64,000 nucleotides of DNA from CAIQPV01 sp964480365 (GCA_964480365.1 CAYZPM010000004.1:75778-139777), one strand, 5' to 3'. Shown: positions 54,785 through 62,650, numbered from the stretch's first letter. The notes: a model not told the origin generated them from the sequence alone. Numbers and translations are program-made.

Positions 54785-56515
54785 TCAGAAATGCAGGCGA
54801 TTTTCTGTCATACGATAGAGCCTCCGCCAGACGAAATTATTAAACCCCATTACAAATATGCACATGACGCCAATTCCCAAGGCAATCCGGGGGAAATCAC
54901 CGACTGCGGTCATCTCGGCGATGTAGCTGCCAAGGCCATGGGCTTTCAAAGTTGTATCGCCCCAAGTCACGTATTCGGCAACGATGCTGGCATTCCATGA
55001 CCCGCCTGACGCTGTGATGGCCCCAGTAACGAAACTTGGAAAGATCGCCGGAAGCAGATAACGTCGCCACTTGAGCAAGCCGCTCAATCCAAGATTCTGC
55101 GCGGCATAGCGTAATTCCGTCGGCACGGTGGAAGCACCGGCAATGACATTGAACAAGATGTACCACTGCGTGCCGAGAATCATCAGAGGTGATAGCCATA
55201 TATCCGGGTTGAGACTGAACCGTACGAGTAAAAAGACGGCAATTGGAAACATCAAATTGGCCGGGAATGCCGCCAGAAATTGAATGGTCGCCTGCGCGCG
55301 TTCGGCGAGCCTCGGATTCATCCCGATCCAGACACCGACCGGAATCCAGATCAGGGCCGCCAGAGCAATCAGGATGATCACACGTGACATAGTGTAGAAC
55401 CCCAGCACGAAGACTCGCCCAACCTCGTTCCAACCCACTTCGGTATGAATAAAGTGAATAAGAGTCCACAGGGCATAAAAAACTATAGCGGCAATAATTG
55501 CATCCCAGATACGTTCCGGCATTGTGGAAACCACTTGGGGTCGCGCCCGAATCGACGTGCCATCATAGCGCAGCCGAAACACAGCGAACGAGCGCTCCAG
55601 CAGCCTACCGAGCGCTACTACGCCACCCTGCATACGTTCGGTTCGGCGCAGCCAATTCAGCAACCATGAGTTCTGGGCCGTTTCGCTGCCAGACTCCTCA
55701 AAGCGAAACTTGTCTGCCCAAGCAAGCAGTGGACGGAAGAAAAGTTGATCGTAAAGCATCACACCAATAAGCATCGTGCCGATGGCCCATCCGATTGCAT
55801 GCAGATCGCGCTGCTCGATGGCCAAGGCGATATAAGAGCCGATGCCCGGCAGTTTGATATTCTGGTTGGAAACCGAGATGGCCTCCGAAGCGACGACGAA
55901 AAACCAACCGCCCGACATGGACATCATCATGTTCCACAACAAACCCGGCATAGCAAAGGGCAGTTCCAGCCGCCAAAATTGCTGCCAAGCAGAAAGTTTG
56001 AACACGCTCGCGGCTTCCTTCAACTCGGCGGGAACGGTGCGAAATCCCTGATAGGCGCTGAAGGCCATGTTCCAGGCTTGGGAAGTAAAAATGGCGAATA
56101 TCGCCGCGCACTCGACACCAAGTAAGCTGCCGGGAAACAGGGCGATGAAAGCCGTTACCGTGATGGACAGAAAACCAAGAATGGGAATCGACTGGAGAAT
56201 ATCCAGAATGGGCACCATAATTTTTTCCGCAGCACGATACCTTGTTGCCAGAACCGCAAAAACACAACTGAATACTATGGACGCGCCGAGCGCGATGAAC
56301 ATGCGCATCGTGGTACGGAGCAAGTAATAGGGTAAATTTGACGGGTCAAGAGATATTGGAAGCGTTTCACCCAACTGGTAGGGGCGAGCCATCTGGCCGC
56401 CGCCATAAGCCAGCAAAACCAATAGAGCCAGCACCATGGGTAACATTGCCCAATCCCACCGGTTCCCTCCAGCCTCAACGACCTGCCGAGGAAAAAACTG
56501 CTTGCGTTCACTCAT
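54785..56515 (-). CDS. Fused ABC transporter permease (two BPD_transp_1 domains), NitT/TauT type
   Basis: A 576-aa inner-membrane permease made of two permease domains, each with about six helices and an EAA loop (ELKEAASVFKLSAWQQFWRL in the first; TELRYAAQNLGLSGLLKWRR in the second). It therefore forms a full channel from one chain. It heads the operon with the ATPase. Such pairs occur near nitrate, sulfonate or metal-ligand uptake genes; nothing nearby shows the substrate. Confidence 0.87.
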   Translation of the reverse strand: MSERKQFFPRQVVEAGGNRWDWAMLPMVLALLVLLAYGGGQMARPYQLGETLPISLDPSNLPYYLLRTTMRMFIALGASIVFSCVFAVLATRYRAAEKIMVPILDILQSIPILGFLSITVTAFIALFPGSLLGVECAAIFAIFTSQAWNMAFSAYQGFRTVPAELKEAASVFKLSAWQQFWRLELPFAMPGLLWNMMMSMSGGWFFVVASEAISVSNQNIKLPGIGSYIALAIEQRDLHAIGWAIGTMLIGVMLYDQLFFRPLLAWADKFRFEESGSETAQNSWLLNWLRRTERMQGGVVALGRLLERSFAVFRLRYDGTSIRARPQVVSTMPERIWDAIIAAIVFYALWTLIHFIHTEVGWNEVGRVFVLGFYTMSRVIILIALAALIWIPVGVWIGMNPRLAERAQATIQFLAAFPANLMFPIAVFLLVRFSLNPDIWLSPLMILGTQWYILFNVIAGASTVPTELRYAAQNLGLSGLLKWRRYLLPAIFPSFVTGAITASGGSWNASIVAEYVTWGDTTLKAHGLGSYIAEMTAVGDFPRIALGIGVMCIFVMGFNNFVWRRLYRMTENRLHF

Positions 56516-56896
56516 GTTCGTATTGTTCTCTTTGTCCGCACCCTCCCGAAACGATCTGGATGGCAGCTATGAAGTATAAACTGCCCAAGGGATGTTTCAA
56601 AACTCTACTTGCAGGCGGACAGAAGCGGCGCCCCAACATAATCTGCGGTGTAGGATGGATATTGAATGAGCCGCAGATCGACGGTGATTTAACGTCCAAG
56701 AACGCGATTATATTGTAAAGATACTTTATGACATTCTTGTGACCGCTGCCGCTTGAAATAGCCCGGCAGTTTTTCTATTCGTGGGCGTGGTGAGTGTTGC
56801 TGTATTGATAAAACGTGGTTACACAGCGGTTACATGGAGAGAATTGCGCTAGGCGAGAAAAAGGCCTGCATCGCTGCCAAGCCTTGGTATTTCTAG

Positions 56897-56946
56897 GATG
56901 GTCGATGGGACTCGAACCCACCACAACCGGAATTACAATCCATTTT
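56897..56946 (-). other. Possible tRNA-like 3' fragment
   Basis: The minus strand reads GGTGGGTTCGAGTCCCATCG, which fits a T-arm, followed by ACCA. A 7-nt loop TTGTAAT lies upstream of it. No full cloverleaf can be drawn, so it may be a second att remnant or chance. Confidence 0.3.
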
Positions 56947-57002
56947 CTACACGCTTGTATCCAAGCAATTTTTTAGTTTACCCCTGAGCAAGGGAAATGA
57001 AT

Positions 57003-57040
57003 AAGGACTTACAACCGCGAAGCTGTAAGTCCTTATTTTT
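57003..57040. terminator. Rho-independent terminator
   Basis: AAGGACTTACA, 10-nt loop, TGTAAGTCCTT, then ATTTTTAT; on the opposite strand the stem is also flanked by A/T-rich sequence. It lies where the terminator of an intact minus-strand tRNA-Arg would be. Confidence 0.8.
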
Positions 57041-57042
57041 AT

Positions 57043-57087
57043 TGGTGCGCCCGGAGCGATTCGAACGCCCGACCCCTTGGTTCGTAG
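57043..57087 (-). other. 3' fragment of tRNA-Arg (island attachment site)
   Basis: The minus strand from CTACGAACCAAGGGG to GCGCACCA (with GTTCGAATCGC as T-loop) is the 3' half of tRNA-Arg(ACG) from the anticodon loop to CCA. The 5' half is missing. Integrases commonly recombine at exactly this anticodon-to-CCA block, leaving such a copy at the far end of an island. Its own terminator lies beside it on the left. Confidence 0.75.
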
Positions 57088-57311
57088 AATTGTTTTTTGG
57101 TGTAACATATTGATTTTATTAACTGCGTTTAGGGCTGGCCGTTGCAACCATGCATTACAGCGCACAACGATGCACTACCGAGTCCCGCAAAAGTCCCGCA
57201 AGGGATTTCAGTCACTAGGCTGCGATTGCGTCTGGAATGTGATGCAAAACCAGCAGATTATTTTCAGGCACTGCACACATGGCGTAAGTGTTCTCATCCA
57301 GATCGGAGAAG

Positions 57312-58184
57312 TCAACTATCAATGCCTAAAAATTGATATAAGTATGATCTAAGCAACTCGGGGTTATTAAGAAGTGTGCTTAGGTCTGATGTTGTATGAG
57401 TCCTAAACAGAAGATAAGCAATAAAATATCCGTATCTCGCATCGCCATGATCGAAGGGTATTCCTGTAAATACAGTAGAATGGAACTTGTCATGTTTGCG
57501 CTGCTCAGCAATGCGTGCTTCACGATACTTTTCTAGTAAAGAATGAGATGAGAGTTGCCATTGGGATATATTTTGTGTTTGGAGATATAGAAGTTTGTCC
57601 AATGGTAGCGTGAAATGGTCGGCGGTAACTTTAATCGCTAACGCTTCCAATATTAGATGGCGATCCAAATTCGAAGGAACAAACTCTAAACACGCCGCTG
57701 GTGTACTGAGATGTGTCAGCTCATGGAGCAAAAGCGGGTGAATCTCACTGGACGCTATTTTATCTAAGGAAAGGAATATATCTCGGTCACCAACCTTAGC
57801 GTTGAACTTTCCTCCTATACACATAGTGATTTGAATTGTTTCAGGAACTTGAAGCCCATAGTTTTTCAAAGAGTTATGAGATTCATCGACAAATCGCTTA
57901 AAGTCAAACGACAATAGTGTTGAAAAGATTGTCGCTGAAATTACCCTCAGTGCATTGAAAGCAACTGGATCGCAAAGAGGGCCATTAGCGTCCAATTCGA
58001 TACCTTGCGAGGTTGCAAGCCCCCCCCATTTATTTTTGAAATCAACAAAGCTAAGCTCGGAACAAAGCTTGAGTATTTCGGATGCCCTATCGTCTATAAG
58101 TATTGATGGCAATGTTTTGTCTCTATGCGCGGGGCGTAAAATCAGGAATCGGCTGTTGCCCTGAGCAATAAAACTCCGACCCAC
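57312..58184 (-). CDS. HExxH-motif protein of the radical SAM peptide operon (possible leader peptidase)
   Basis: A 290-aa protein with HPLLLHELTHLSTP (HExxH, His154-His158) and a downstream ILEALAIKV whose Glu180 could be the third metal ligand, a gluzincin-like pattern. The N-terminal FLILRPAHRDKTLPSILIDD is unrelated to peptidases and could bind a leader peptide. The start lies 62 nt inside the maturase gene, so the two are coupled. By position it may cleave the modified precursor. I do not recognise a named family; the peptidase role is inferred from the motif. Confidence 0.65.
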   Translation of the reverse strand: MGRSFIAQGNSRFLILRPAHRDKTLPSILIDDRASEILKLCSELSFVDFKNKWGGLATSQGIELDANGPLCDPVAFNALRVISATIFSTLLSFDFKRFVDESHNSLKNYGLQVPETIQITMCIGGKFNAKVGDRDIFLSLDKIASSEIHPLLLHELTHLSTPAACLEFVPSNLDRHLILEALAIKVTADHFTLPLDKLLYLQTQNISQWQLSSHSLLEKYREARIAEQRKHDKFHSTVFTGIPFDHGDARYGYFIAYLLFRTHTTSDLSTLLNNPELLRSYLYQFLGIDS

Positions 58185-59649
58185 CTCTAATTACTTCAGC
58201 CATTACAGCTTTTGCAACAAGCTGTTTGCGCGAGTCGCAATGGCTAGCGAATATTGACCCGGACTCAGATTCCGCTGCCACTGCGCAACCGCCCCCACAT
58301 GCTAGTCCGATAGGACAACTTTTGCATGGGGCATGGCTAACCACAGTTCTACTTAAGTTCTTTGTATGCCTTTCATTCACCTCTAAACAACCACCTGAGG
58401 ATACAACCCCGATTGCTCGATCACGATAGCCAGCCTCTTCGTAACAGCCAAATGCATTTCCTACATGATCGAGAACCACAGAATATTGGCGATTTTGCAT
58501 ACAAAAATTCGTTCGTCTTGACATCATGTTGTTCGGATTATTAGCAAGACTCGTTATGTCAGATCTTGCTCTATCGAGAGGTGATCTTAACGCAGTAATA
58601 TTCTGCCGTTGCATGTCCCGAACTAAATGCCACTCTCCATACGGTGTTATAGAATTCGTGTCATGTGCATGTGTATGAATTCCGTGAATTGAGCGCGTGT
58701 AAATCGACACGTTTTTCTTGCCCGTGATTTCATGAGCTATAAGTAATTGCTCTAATTCTTTCAGTTTCGACGCTACAACATTACTTGTATTTATTCTTAT
58801 TGAAACTTTTACTTGGCGCTCAATTAGTAATTTAATGTTTTCTAAAATAGTAAGAAATGTCGGTGCACCATTCACCGGTATTCGTGATTTGTTGTGCAAA
58901 TCAGGTGGGCCATCTAGAGTGACTTGGACAGAAGAAACAGTACCCACTCCCGGCCCAAAATAATCTAAATTTTGGTGAATTGTCGTGGCATTCGTTATCG
59001 CAGAAATCTCGAATTTTCTTAATTTGCTGTATTCTAATATTTTACGTACGGCGGCTTCCGTTTGAGGGAGAAATGGTTCACCCCCATATAGAGTAACATG
59101 CAAAGTTGACATCAGACTCCCAAGAAAATTGGGGAGAGTTCGATTGAAATAGATATCGACGAGGTCTCTCGTCATTGAGCTTAAAGCTTGAGAATCCGAA
59201 TCTCGAAGAGCATTTTGAAAACAATAGGGGCATCTAAGATTGCAATCATAAGTAAGAACAAGCATTACGTAACTGCCTAGATTTTTCTGCCGCTCAAGGT
59301 GCAATTGTTGCACGAAGAATTCATACTTAGTCTGCTCAATGATTGGATCTAACTCGGTCAAATATCCCCGGTTGACAAGCTGAGTCAACACTTTCCCAGA
59401 GGTGACAACCTTTAGGTTGAGTGGTTTGGAGCTATGTTGCGCCGCCACCAAATGTATTGCAAGTGCCCGTGAAATTTTATCAATCGCCCCTGTTACGCTA
59501 TGGAATAAGGCGCTGTCTGTATGATCTATTGGATATGCATTCGCGAATTTACTGACGTAAAGCGTCTTTGTTCGTAGATCCCGAGATCTCTGTTGCATAA
59601 TGTCAATGATTTGATTTTGAAACGGCTCACACAGCTTATCCTCATACAT
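58123..59649 (-). CDS. Radical SAM/SPASM peptide maturase
   Basis: A 508-aa enzyme. A 130-residue N-terminal region is followed by the [4Fe-4S] cluster motif DCNLRCPYCF (Cys136, 140, 143), TLYGGEPFLP (GGEP), and a SPASM domain with several Cys (NFCMQN, GCYEEAG, APCKSCPIGLACGGGC). The ATG at 59649 overlaps the precursor stop by 8 nt; longer frames read into the precursor. SPASM maturases install C-S or C-C bonds in peptides. The Cys-rich precursor next door suggests thioether formation. AT-rich, in an island. Confidence 0.85.
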   Translation of the reverse strand: MYEDKLCEPFQNQIIDIMQQRSRDLRTKTLYVSKFANAYPIDHTDSALFHSVTGAIDKISRALAIHLVAAQHSSKPLNLKVVTSGKVLTQLVNRGYLTELDPIIEQTKYEFFVQQLHLERQKNLGSYVMLVLTYDCNLRCPYCFQNALRDSDSQALSSMTRDLVDIYFNRTLPNFLGSLMSTLHVTLYGGEPFLPQTEAAVRKILEYSKLRKFEISAITNATTIHQNLDYFGPGVGTVSSVQVTLDGPPDLHNKSRIPVNGAPTFLTILENIKLLIERQVKVSIRINTSNVVASKLKELEQLLIAHEITGKKNVSIYTRSIHGIHTHAHDTNSITPYGEWHLVRDMQRQNITALRSPLDRARSDITSLANNPNNMMSRRTNFCMQNRQYSVVLDHVGNAFGCYEEAGYRDRAIGVVSSGGCLEVNERHTKNLSRTVVSHAPCKSCPIGLACGGGCAVAAESESGSIFASHCDSRKQLVAKAVMAEVIRGGSEFYCSGQQPIPDFTPRA

Positions 59650-60031
59650 CAGCTGAACAAACATCATCAGTTGGACAATTGTCATGTGGACAACTCCATC
59701 CATCCGTTGGGCAACCCATACCATCTGTTGGACATTCGAGTCCATCCTTTGGACAAACCCCATTAACGTTACAGATATTCATAGCGCAGTTATTGTCAAC
59801 ATGGCAGATATTAGCTGCACAGAGCAGGTTTTGTGGGCATGTATATGCATCAGCTTCTTTTGTAAGGAAAGCTTCCTTAAGCCCTTTTCTTTCAAGCTCA
59901 TAGAGCAAAACTGCAAAATAATCCCTCGAATCCAAATAGCGATTCAGGACATTGACCATCTGAAAAGTAATTTCTTGTTTGACCTTCTTCGACAACTTCC
60001 TCGAAGGCTTCGGCGATTTTTTGCTTTCCAT
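59642..60031 (-). CDS. Precursor peptide with eleven C-x-x-[D/N] motifs
   Basis: A 129-aa protein. Residues 1-62 are a Cys-free, charged leader (SKKSPKPSRKLSKKVKQE, then QMVNVLNRYLDSRDYF helix). Residues 65-129 carry Cys at 65, 71, 76, 82, 87, 93, 100, 107, 114, 119 and 125. Each is followed by two residues and then Asp or Asn: CPQN, CAAN, CHVD, CAMN, CNVN, CPKD, CPTD, CPTD, CPHD, CPTD, CSAD. The spacing is 5-7 residues. The start follows AAAAGGGGATAAGC. It is probably a ribosomally made, modified peptide; the exact modification is unknown. Confidence 0.78.
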   Translation of the reverse strand: MESKKSPKPSRKLSKKVKQEITFQMVNVLNRYLDSRDYFAVLLYELERKGLKEAFLTKEADAYTCPQNLLCAANICHVDNNCAMNICNVNGVCPKDGLECPTDGMGCPTDGWSCPHDNCPTDDVCSADV

Positions 60032-60131
60032 GCTTATCCCCTTTTCTTTGGTAATTTATCACTCTACACTTTAGTTAATCAGCTAAAATTGTTGCCAGCG
60101 AAACTCCCCTACAGAAATCGGTTCACAGAAT

Positions 60132-60145
60132 GTAAATTCATTTAC
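60132..60145. promoter_or_regulatory. Palindrome GTAAAT-TC-ATTTAC
   Basis: A perfect 6-bp-arm inverted repeat about 100 nt upstream of the precursor start. A candidate operator for the peptide operon. Confidence 0.35.
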
Positions 60146-60157
60146 GTAACTACTAGA

Positions 60158-60181
60158 TTAACTATTAGCTTGGATAGTTAA
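60158..60181. promoter_or_regulatory. Palindrome TTAACTAT-N8-ATAGTTAA
   Basis: Perfect 8-bp arms, 8-nt spacer, beside the previous palindrome. It could be a dimeric regulator site. Confidence 0.4.
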
Positions 60182-60388
60182 CTCATATGCACACAGTGGC
60201 TATATGCATAGATGTACGCTTCTCGATATTTTCTCTTGCTTGATTCACTAATTGATGCGTAACGAACTTCAGCGTCCGTGCCAATCTTAACCATCTTCCG
60301 CTCGATATTCAAGCTGCGGTGCGTTCAGCTGCGGTGCGTTCAAATTAAATCCCGGTCGAATTAAAGCCCTTGCCTTAGCAGTAACTTG

Positions 60389-60535
60389 TCACGCTCTATG
60401 GGGTAGCCCACGTATTCCAAGCGCAGACAGAAGAACCCGCGCCTTATGCCGTCCTTCCGGGTGTTGCGAGGACAAACAGTAGTCCCGCAACTTTTCTATG
60501 TCAATAACTGCAGTCGCTCCATTTGGAAGTTTCAT
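60389..60535 (-). pseudogene. Truncated DUF6883-like gene
   Basis: 48 codons beginning MKLPNGATAVIDIEKLRDYC and continuing LSSQHPEGRHKARVLLSALG, which match the DUF6883 domain start (MKLPN...IDxxKLRDYCL...HPxGxHKARVF), then stop at LPHRA. The C-terminal half of the domain is lost. DUF6883 domains occur with toxins and mobile DNA. Below the usual size limit, read by eye. Confidence 0.6.
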
Positions 60536-60665
60536 GTTTAACCGAAGCAGATTCATCTAATCTAATTTCTGACATACTACACGCTCCTGGTTCCATAATA
60601 CATCATGGGCGAGTCTCATCGAGCACCTCCACAGGCATTGTTGGCACGCCATGTCCGGAGGTTTT

Positions 60666-61008
60666 ATGAAAACTAGGCTATGTCAATTCTGCAATAAAAA
60701 GTTCGAACCCTGTCCTCAAGTTAAATATCAAAAAACTTGCCCATCAGAAGTATGCCAGAGAGAACGCAAACGGCGCTGGCAACAGGCCAAACGTCAAACT
60801 GATCCGGCATATATATAAGGCTGACCAGAGTGAGCATGCCAAGAAATGGGCCGATTTGCACCCAAATTACTCGCGCGAATACCGAGCTAAAAACCCCGAC
60901 TCTGCCAATCGCAATCGAAACAAGCAAAAAAATCGCAACGAAAAACGTCGAGTTGCTTTGATTGCAAAGATGGACGCGTCAAAGCCTGTATCCGTTTTTT
61001 GTGATTGA
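60666..61008 (+). pseudogene. Frameshifted small Cys-rich zinc-finger-like gene
   Basis: The first frame MKTRLCQFCNKKFEPCPQVK has a CxxC and continues to QKTCPSEVCQ and RWQQAKRQTDPAYI, then stops at 60816. The next frame continues KADQSEHAKKWADLHPNYSR and EYRAKNPDSANRN to a stop at 61006. The break lies in CATATATATAA, consistent with loss of one TA pair. The family is common near mobile DNA; function unknown. GGAGG is at 60655. Confidence 0.65.
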
Positions 61009-61010
61009 TT

Positions 61011-61268
61011 TCACAATACGTTACCGGAAACGGTTTGGTTTGTTGCAGACAATTTCAATGACCCAAGCAGCACTGAATTAATTGCTCCTGACGTTGATAG
61101 ACCGGATTGCTTCATCAATCTCTTTAAAACGGCAAATGCCTCTTCATCAAGGTACACATCACACCGATGACCGGGATAAGCAGCTTTTGCACGAAAAGCC
61201 TTAACGCGTGCCGCCCCGTCTTTGTGTTTGCGAGGACGTCCAACTGTCTTTTCGATTTGCTTTTCCAT
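61011..61268 (-). CDS. Ribbon-helix-helix-like DNA-binding protein
   Basis: An 85-aa protein with a basic start (EKTVGRPRKHKDGAARVKAF) and a strand-helix segment CDVYLDEEAFAVLKRLMKQSGLSTSGAINSVL (in two pieces) typical of RHH regulators. Its promoter holds GTTACCGGTAAC (61286-61297) and ATCGTTACCGG (61330-61340), and its 3' end overlaps CGTTACCGGAAACG (61019-61032). These are likely operators of an autoregulator, perhaps of plasmid or prophage origin. Confidence 0.65.
   Translation of the reverse strand: MEKQIEKTVGRPRKHKDGAARVKAFRAKAAYPGHRCDVYLDEEAFAVLKRLMKQSGLSTSGAINSVLLGSLKLSATNQTVSGNVL
61019..61032. promoter_or_regulatory. GTTACCGG site at the 3' end of the RHH gene
   Basis: CGTTACCGGAAACG, one of three copies of a CGTTACCGG(T/A)AA motif around this gene. 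Confidence 0.4.
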
Positions 61269-61285
61269 TTCATTACCACCATTAA

Positions 61286-61297
61286 GTTACCGGTAAC
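61286..61297. promoter_or_regulatory. Perfect 12-bp operator palindrome GTTACCGGTAAC
   Basis: It lies about 20 nt upstream of the RHH-like gene start; a half-variant is at 61330-61340. Probably the binding site of the encoded protein. Confidence 0.5.
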
Positions 61298-61358
61298 GAT
61301 ATGATGGCATGTTTTGCGGAAATGTCAATATCGTTACCGGAAATATAAATCACAGAAA

Positions 61359-61538
61359 ATGGATACCCATTTTAACGAGCGTGTCGCATTCCCTCCCCTC
61401 GAAGAACAACAAATCATCGCCTCCTTTCTCGACCGTGAGACGGGGAAGATTGATGCGTTGATTGCCGAACAGCGGCGGTTGATGGAGCTGCTGGCGGAAA
61501 AGCGGCAAGCAGTGATTTCGCACGCCGTTACCAAGTAA
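61359..61538 (+). pseudogene. C-terminal remnant of HsdS (type I restriction specificity subunit)
   Basis: ERVAFPPLEEQQIIASFLDR then ETGKIDALIAEQRRLMELLA and EKRQAVISHAVTK are the final conserved region of a type I specificity subunit. Everything before, including both target-recognition domains, is missing, and no hsdR/hsdM genes are in the window. The remnant shows that a restriction system once sat here. Confidence 0.75.
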
Positions 61539-61603
61539 GCGTCCAACCCTGCCACATTGAACTAAGATAGTTGATGTAGGAGCATAGTGTCCACCAATTT
61601 TTA

Positions 61604-61969
61604 GTGGACACTATCATGACTACCGTTCTGCCAGTACGCCATCGCCGCACTCATTCAATTGAATTCAAGACTGATCTGGTTACGATGTGCCGCCAACCGG
61701 GAATTTCTGTTTCTGCTGTGGCGCTGGCGCATGGAGTGAACCCCAATCTGGTGCGCCGCTGGATGAAGCAATTTCCTGTCGATGCCACGTTTCCGGTTGC
61801 ACCGGCACCTGCCAAGCTTGTGCCGGTTCAGGTCGAAACGATCAATACTCCGCCATCTGATGGGGAAATCCAATTCGATATTCAGCGCGGTGCGACCCGG
61901 ATTAACATCCGCTGGCCCATGGCTGGGGCAGAAGCTTGCGCCAAGTGGCTGGGGGCGTGGCTGAAATGA
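61604..61969 (+). CDS. tnpA: IS66 accessory protein TnpA
   Basis: A 121-aa helix-turn-helix protein (RRTHSIEFKTDLVTMCRQPG, ISVSAVALAHGVNPNLVRRW) of the IS66 orf1/TnpA type. The stop overlaps the tnpB start (ATGA, 61966-61969). An in-frame ATG 12 nt later (61616) is an alternative start. It binds DNA and supports transposition. Confidence 0.85.
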   Translation: MDTIMTTVLPVRHRRTHSIEFKTDLVTMCRQPGISVSAVALAHGVNPNLVRRWMKQFPVDATFPVAPAPAKLVPVQVETINTPPSDGEIQFDIQRGATRINIRWPMAGAEACAKWLGAWLK

Positions 61970-62304
61970 TTGGGCCCGGCCAAGTGTTTCTGTTTCTGGA
62001 GTCTGTGGACATGCGCTGGGGCATAGATCGGTTGTCGGTGCTGATTCAGCAAATTGACGGACGATCCCCATGCGATGGCACAGCCTATGGTTTTACCAAC
62101 CGCACCCATTCGCGCATCAAGTTGCTGATCTGGGACGGCACGGGCGTATGGCTTTGCCACCGCCGCTTGCACAAAGGGCGATTCCGCTGGCCCATTCCGG
62201 GTGAAACTCTCTACCGTATGAGTGCAGAACAGTGGCACTGGCTCACCACCGGAATAGACTGGCAACGGCTGTGTGCAGCACCGCTTGCGCAGTGGCGGGT
62301 TTAG
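61966..62304 (+). CDS. tnpB: IS66 accessory protein TnpB
   Basis: A 112-aa protein MIGPGQVFLFLESVDMRWGI with the IS66 Orf2 signature (Tnp_IS66, LKLLIWDGTGVWLCHRRL-like: IKLLIWDGTGVWLCHRRLH, FRWP). It starts on the ATGA overlap. The gene is intact. The function in transposition is not well known. Confidence 0.88.
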   Translation: MIGPGQVFLFLESVDMRWGIDRLSVLIQQIDGRSPCDGTAYGFTNRTHSRIKLLIWDGTGVWLCHRRLHKGRFRWPIPGETLYRMSAEQWHWLTTGIDWQRLCAAPLAQWRV

Positions 62305-62385
62305 TACAAAAATACCGCTTATTTCCTCCTGTTTTCTCTGCATTTTTAGTGCATTAGCGATTGGCACATGATACAATACAAGCCA

Positions 62386-62640
62386 ATGAAATCACTGAAT
62401 AAAACAGCCAATTCAATTGATTTGCCGGCCCCCGCCGACGACGCTTTACCCCCTCAAATTCCGTCCCGTGATGCCGAGATTGTCCGGCTCACCGAAGTCA
62501 TCAATTCGCAGACTTCAATCATCCGTTCACAGGATATCAAGATTCAGGCATTGGCCCATGAAGTGGCGTACCTCAGGCGTATCCGCTACGGAGTTAAGAG
62601 CGAAGCGATGAGTCCAGAACAGCGGCAGCTACTCGATTGC
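62386..62640 (+). pseudogene. tnpC: Truncated IS66 transposase TnpC (5' part)
   Basis: MKSLNKTANSIDLPAPADDA leads into the N-terminal coiled coil and YGVKSEAMSPEQRQL, the start of IS66 TnpC (about 500 aa when whole). After about 85 residues the sequence turns into a CRISPR repeat array, so the catalytic domain is gone and the element cannot move by itself. Confidence 0.8.
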
Positions 62641-62650
62641 CCTTTGTGTT

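Larger units (their letters stand above)
56516..57311. other. Gene-free stretch with tRNA fragments, terminator and island boundary
   Basis: I see no real gene in about 800 nt. It contains a possible short tRNA-like 3' piece (56897-56920), a terminator (57003-57040), a 45-nt tRNA-Arg 3' fragment (57043-57087) and then AT-rich sequence of the island. Confidence 0.55.
60032..60388. other. Upstream region of the peptide operon
   Basis: No ORF. It holds two palindromes (60132-60145, 60158-60181) that could bind a regulator of the operon and a 15-bp tandem repeat AGCTGCGGTGCGTTC (two copies, about 60309-60338). Confidence 0.5.
61588..62640 (+). mobile_element. IS66-family insertion sequence, right end missing
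   Basis: tnpA, tnpB and the 5' part of tnpC are in the usual order and strand. A palindrome GTGTCCAC...GTGGACAC lies at the left end (about 61588-61612). The element is cut inside tnpC and a CRISPR repeat begins at 62651. Confidence 0.8.

Noticed and set aside
56897..56946. A complete tRNA gene
   Set aside because: Only a T-arm-like part can be drawn; no D-arm or 5' acceptor strand is found, so it is listed only as a possible fragment.
59650..59763. A longer radical SAM protein starting at 59763
   Set aside because: The extra 38 residues are an out-of-frame reading of the Cys-rich precursor repeats; the ATG at 59649 overlaps the precursor stop.
60721..60927. A 68-codon hydrophobic frame on the minus strand
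   Set aside because: It overlaps the better supported zinc-finger-like pseudogene on the plus strand and has no family signal.
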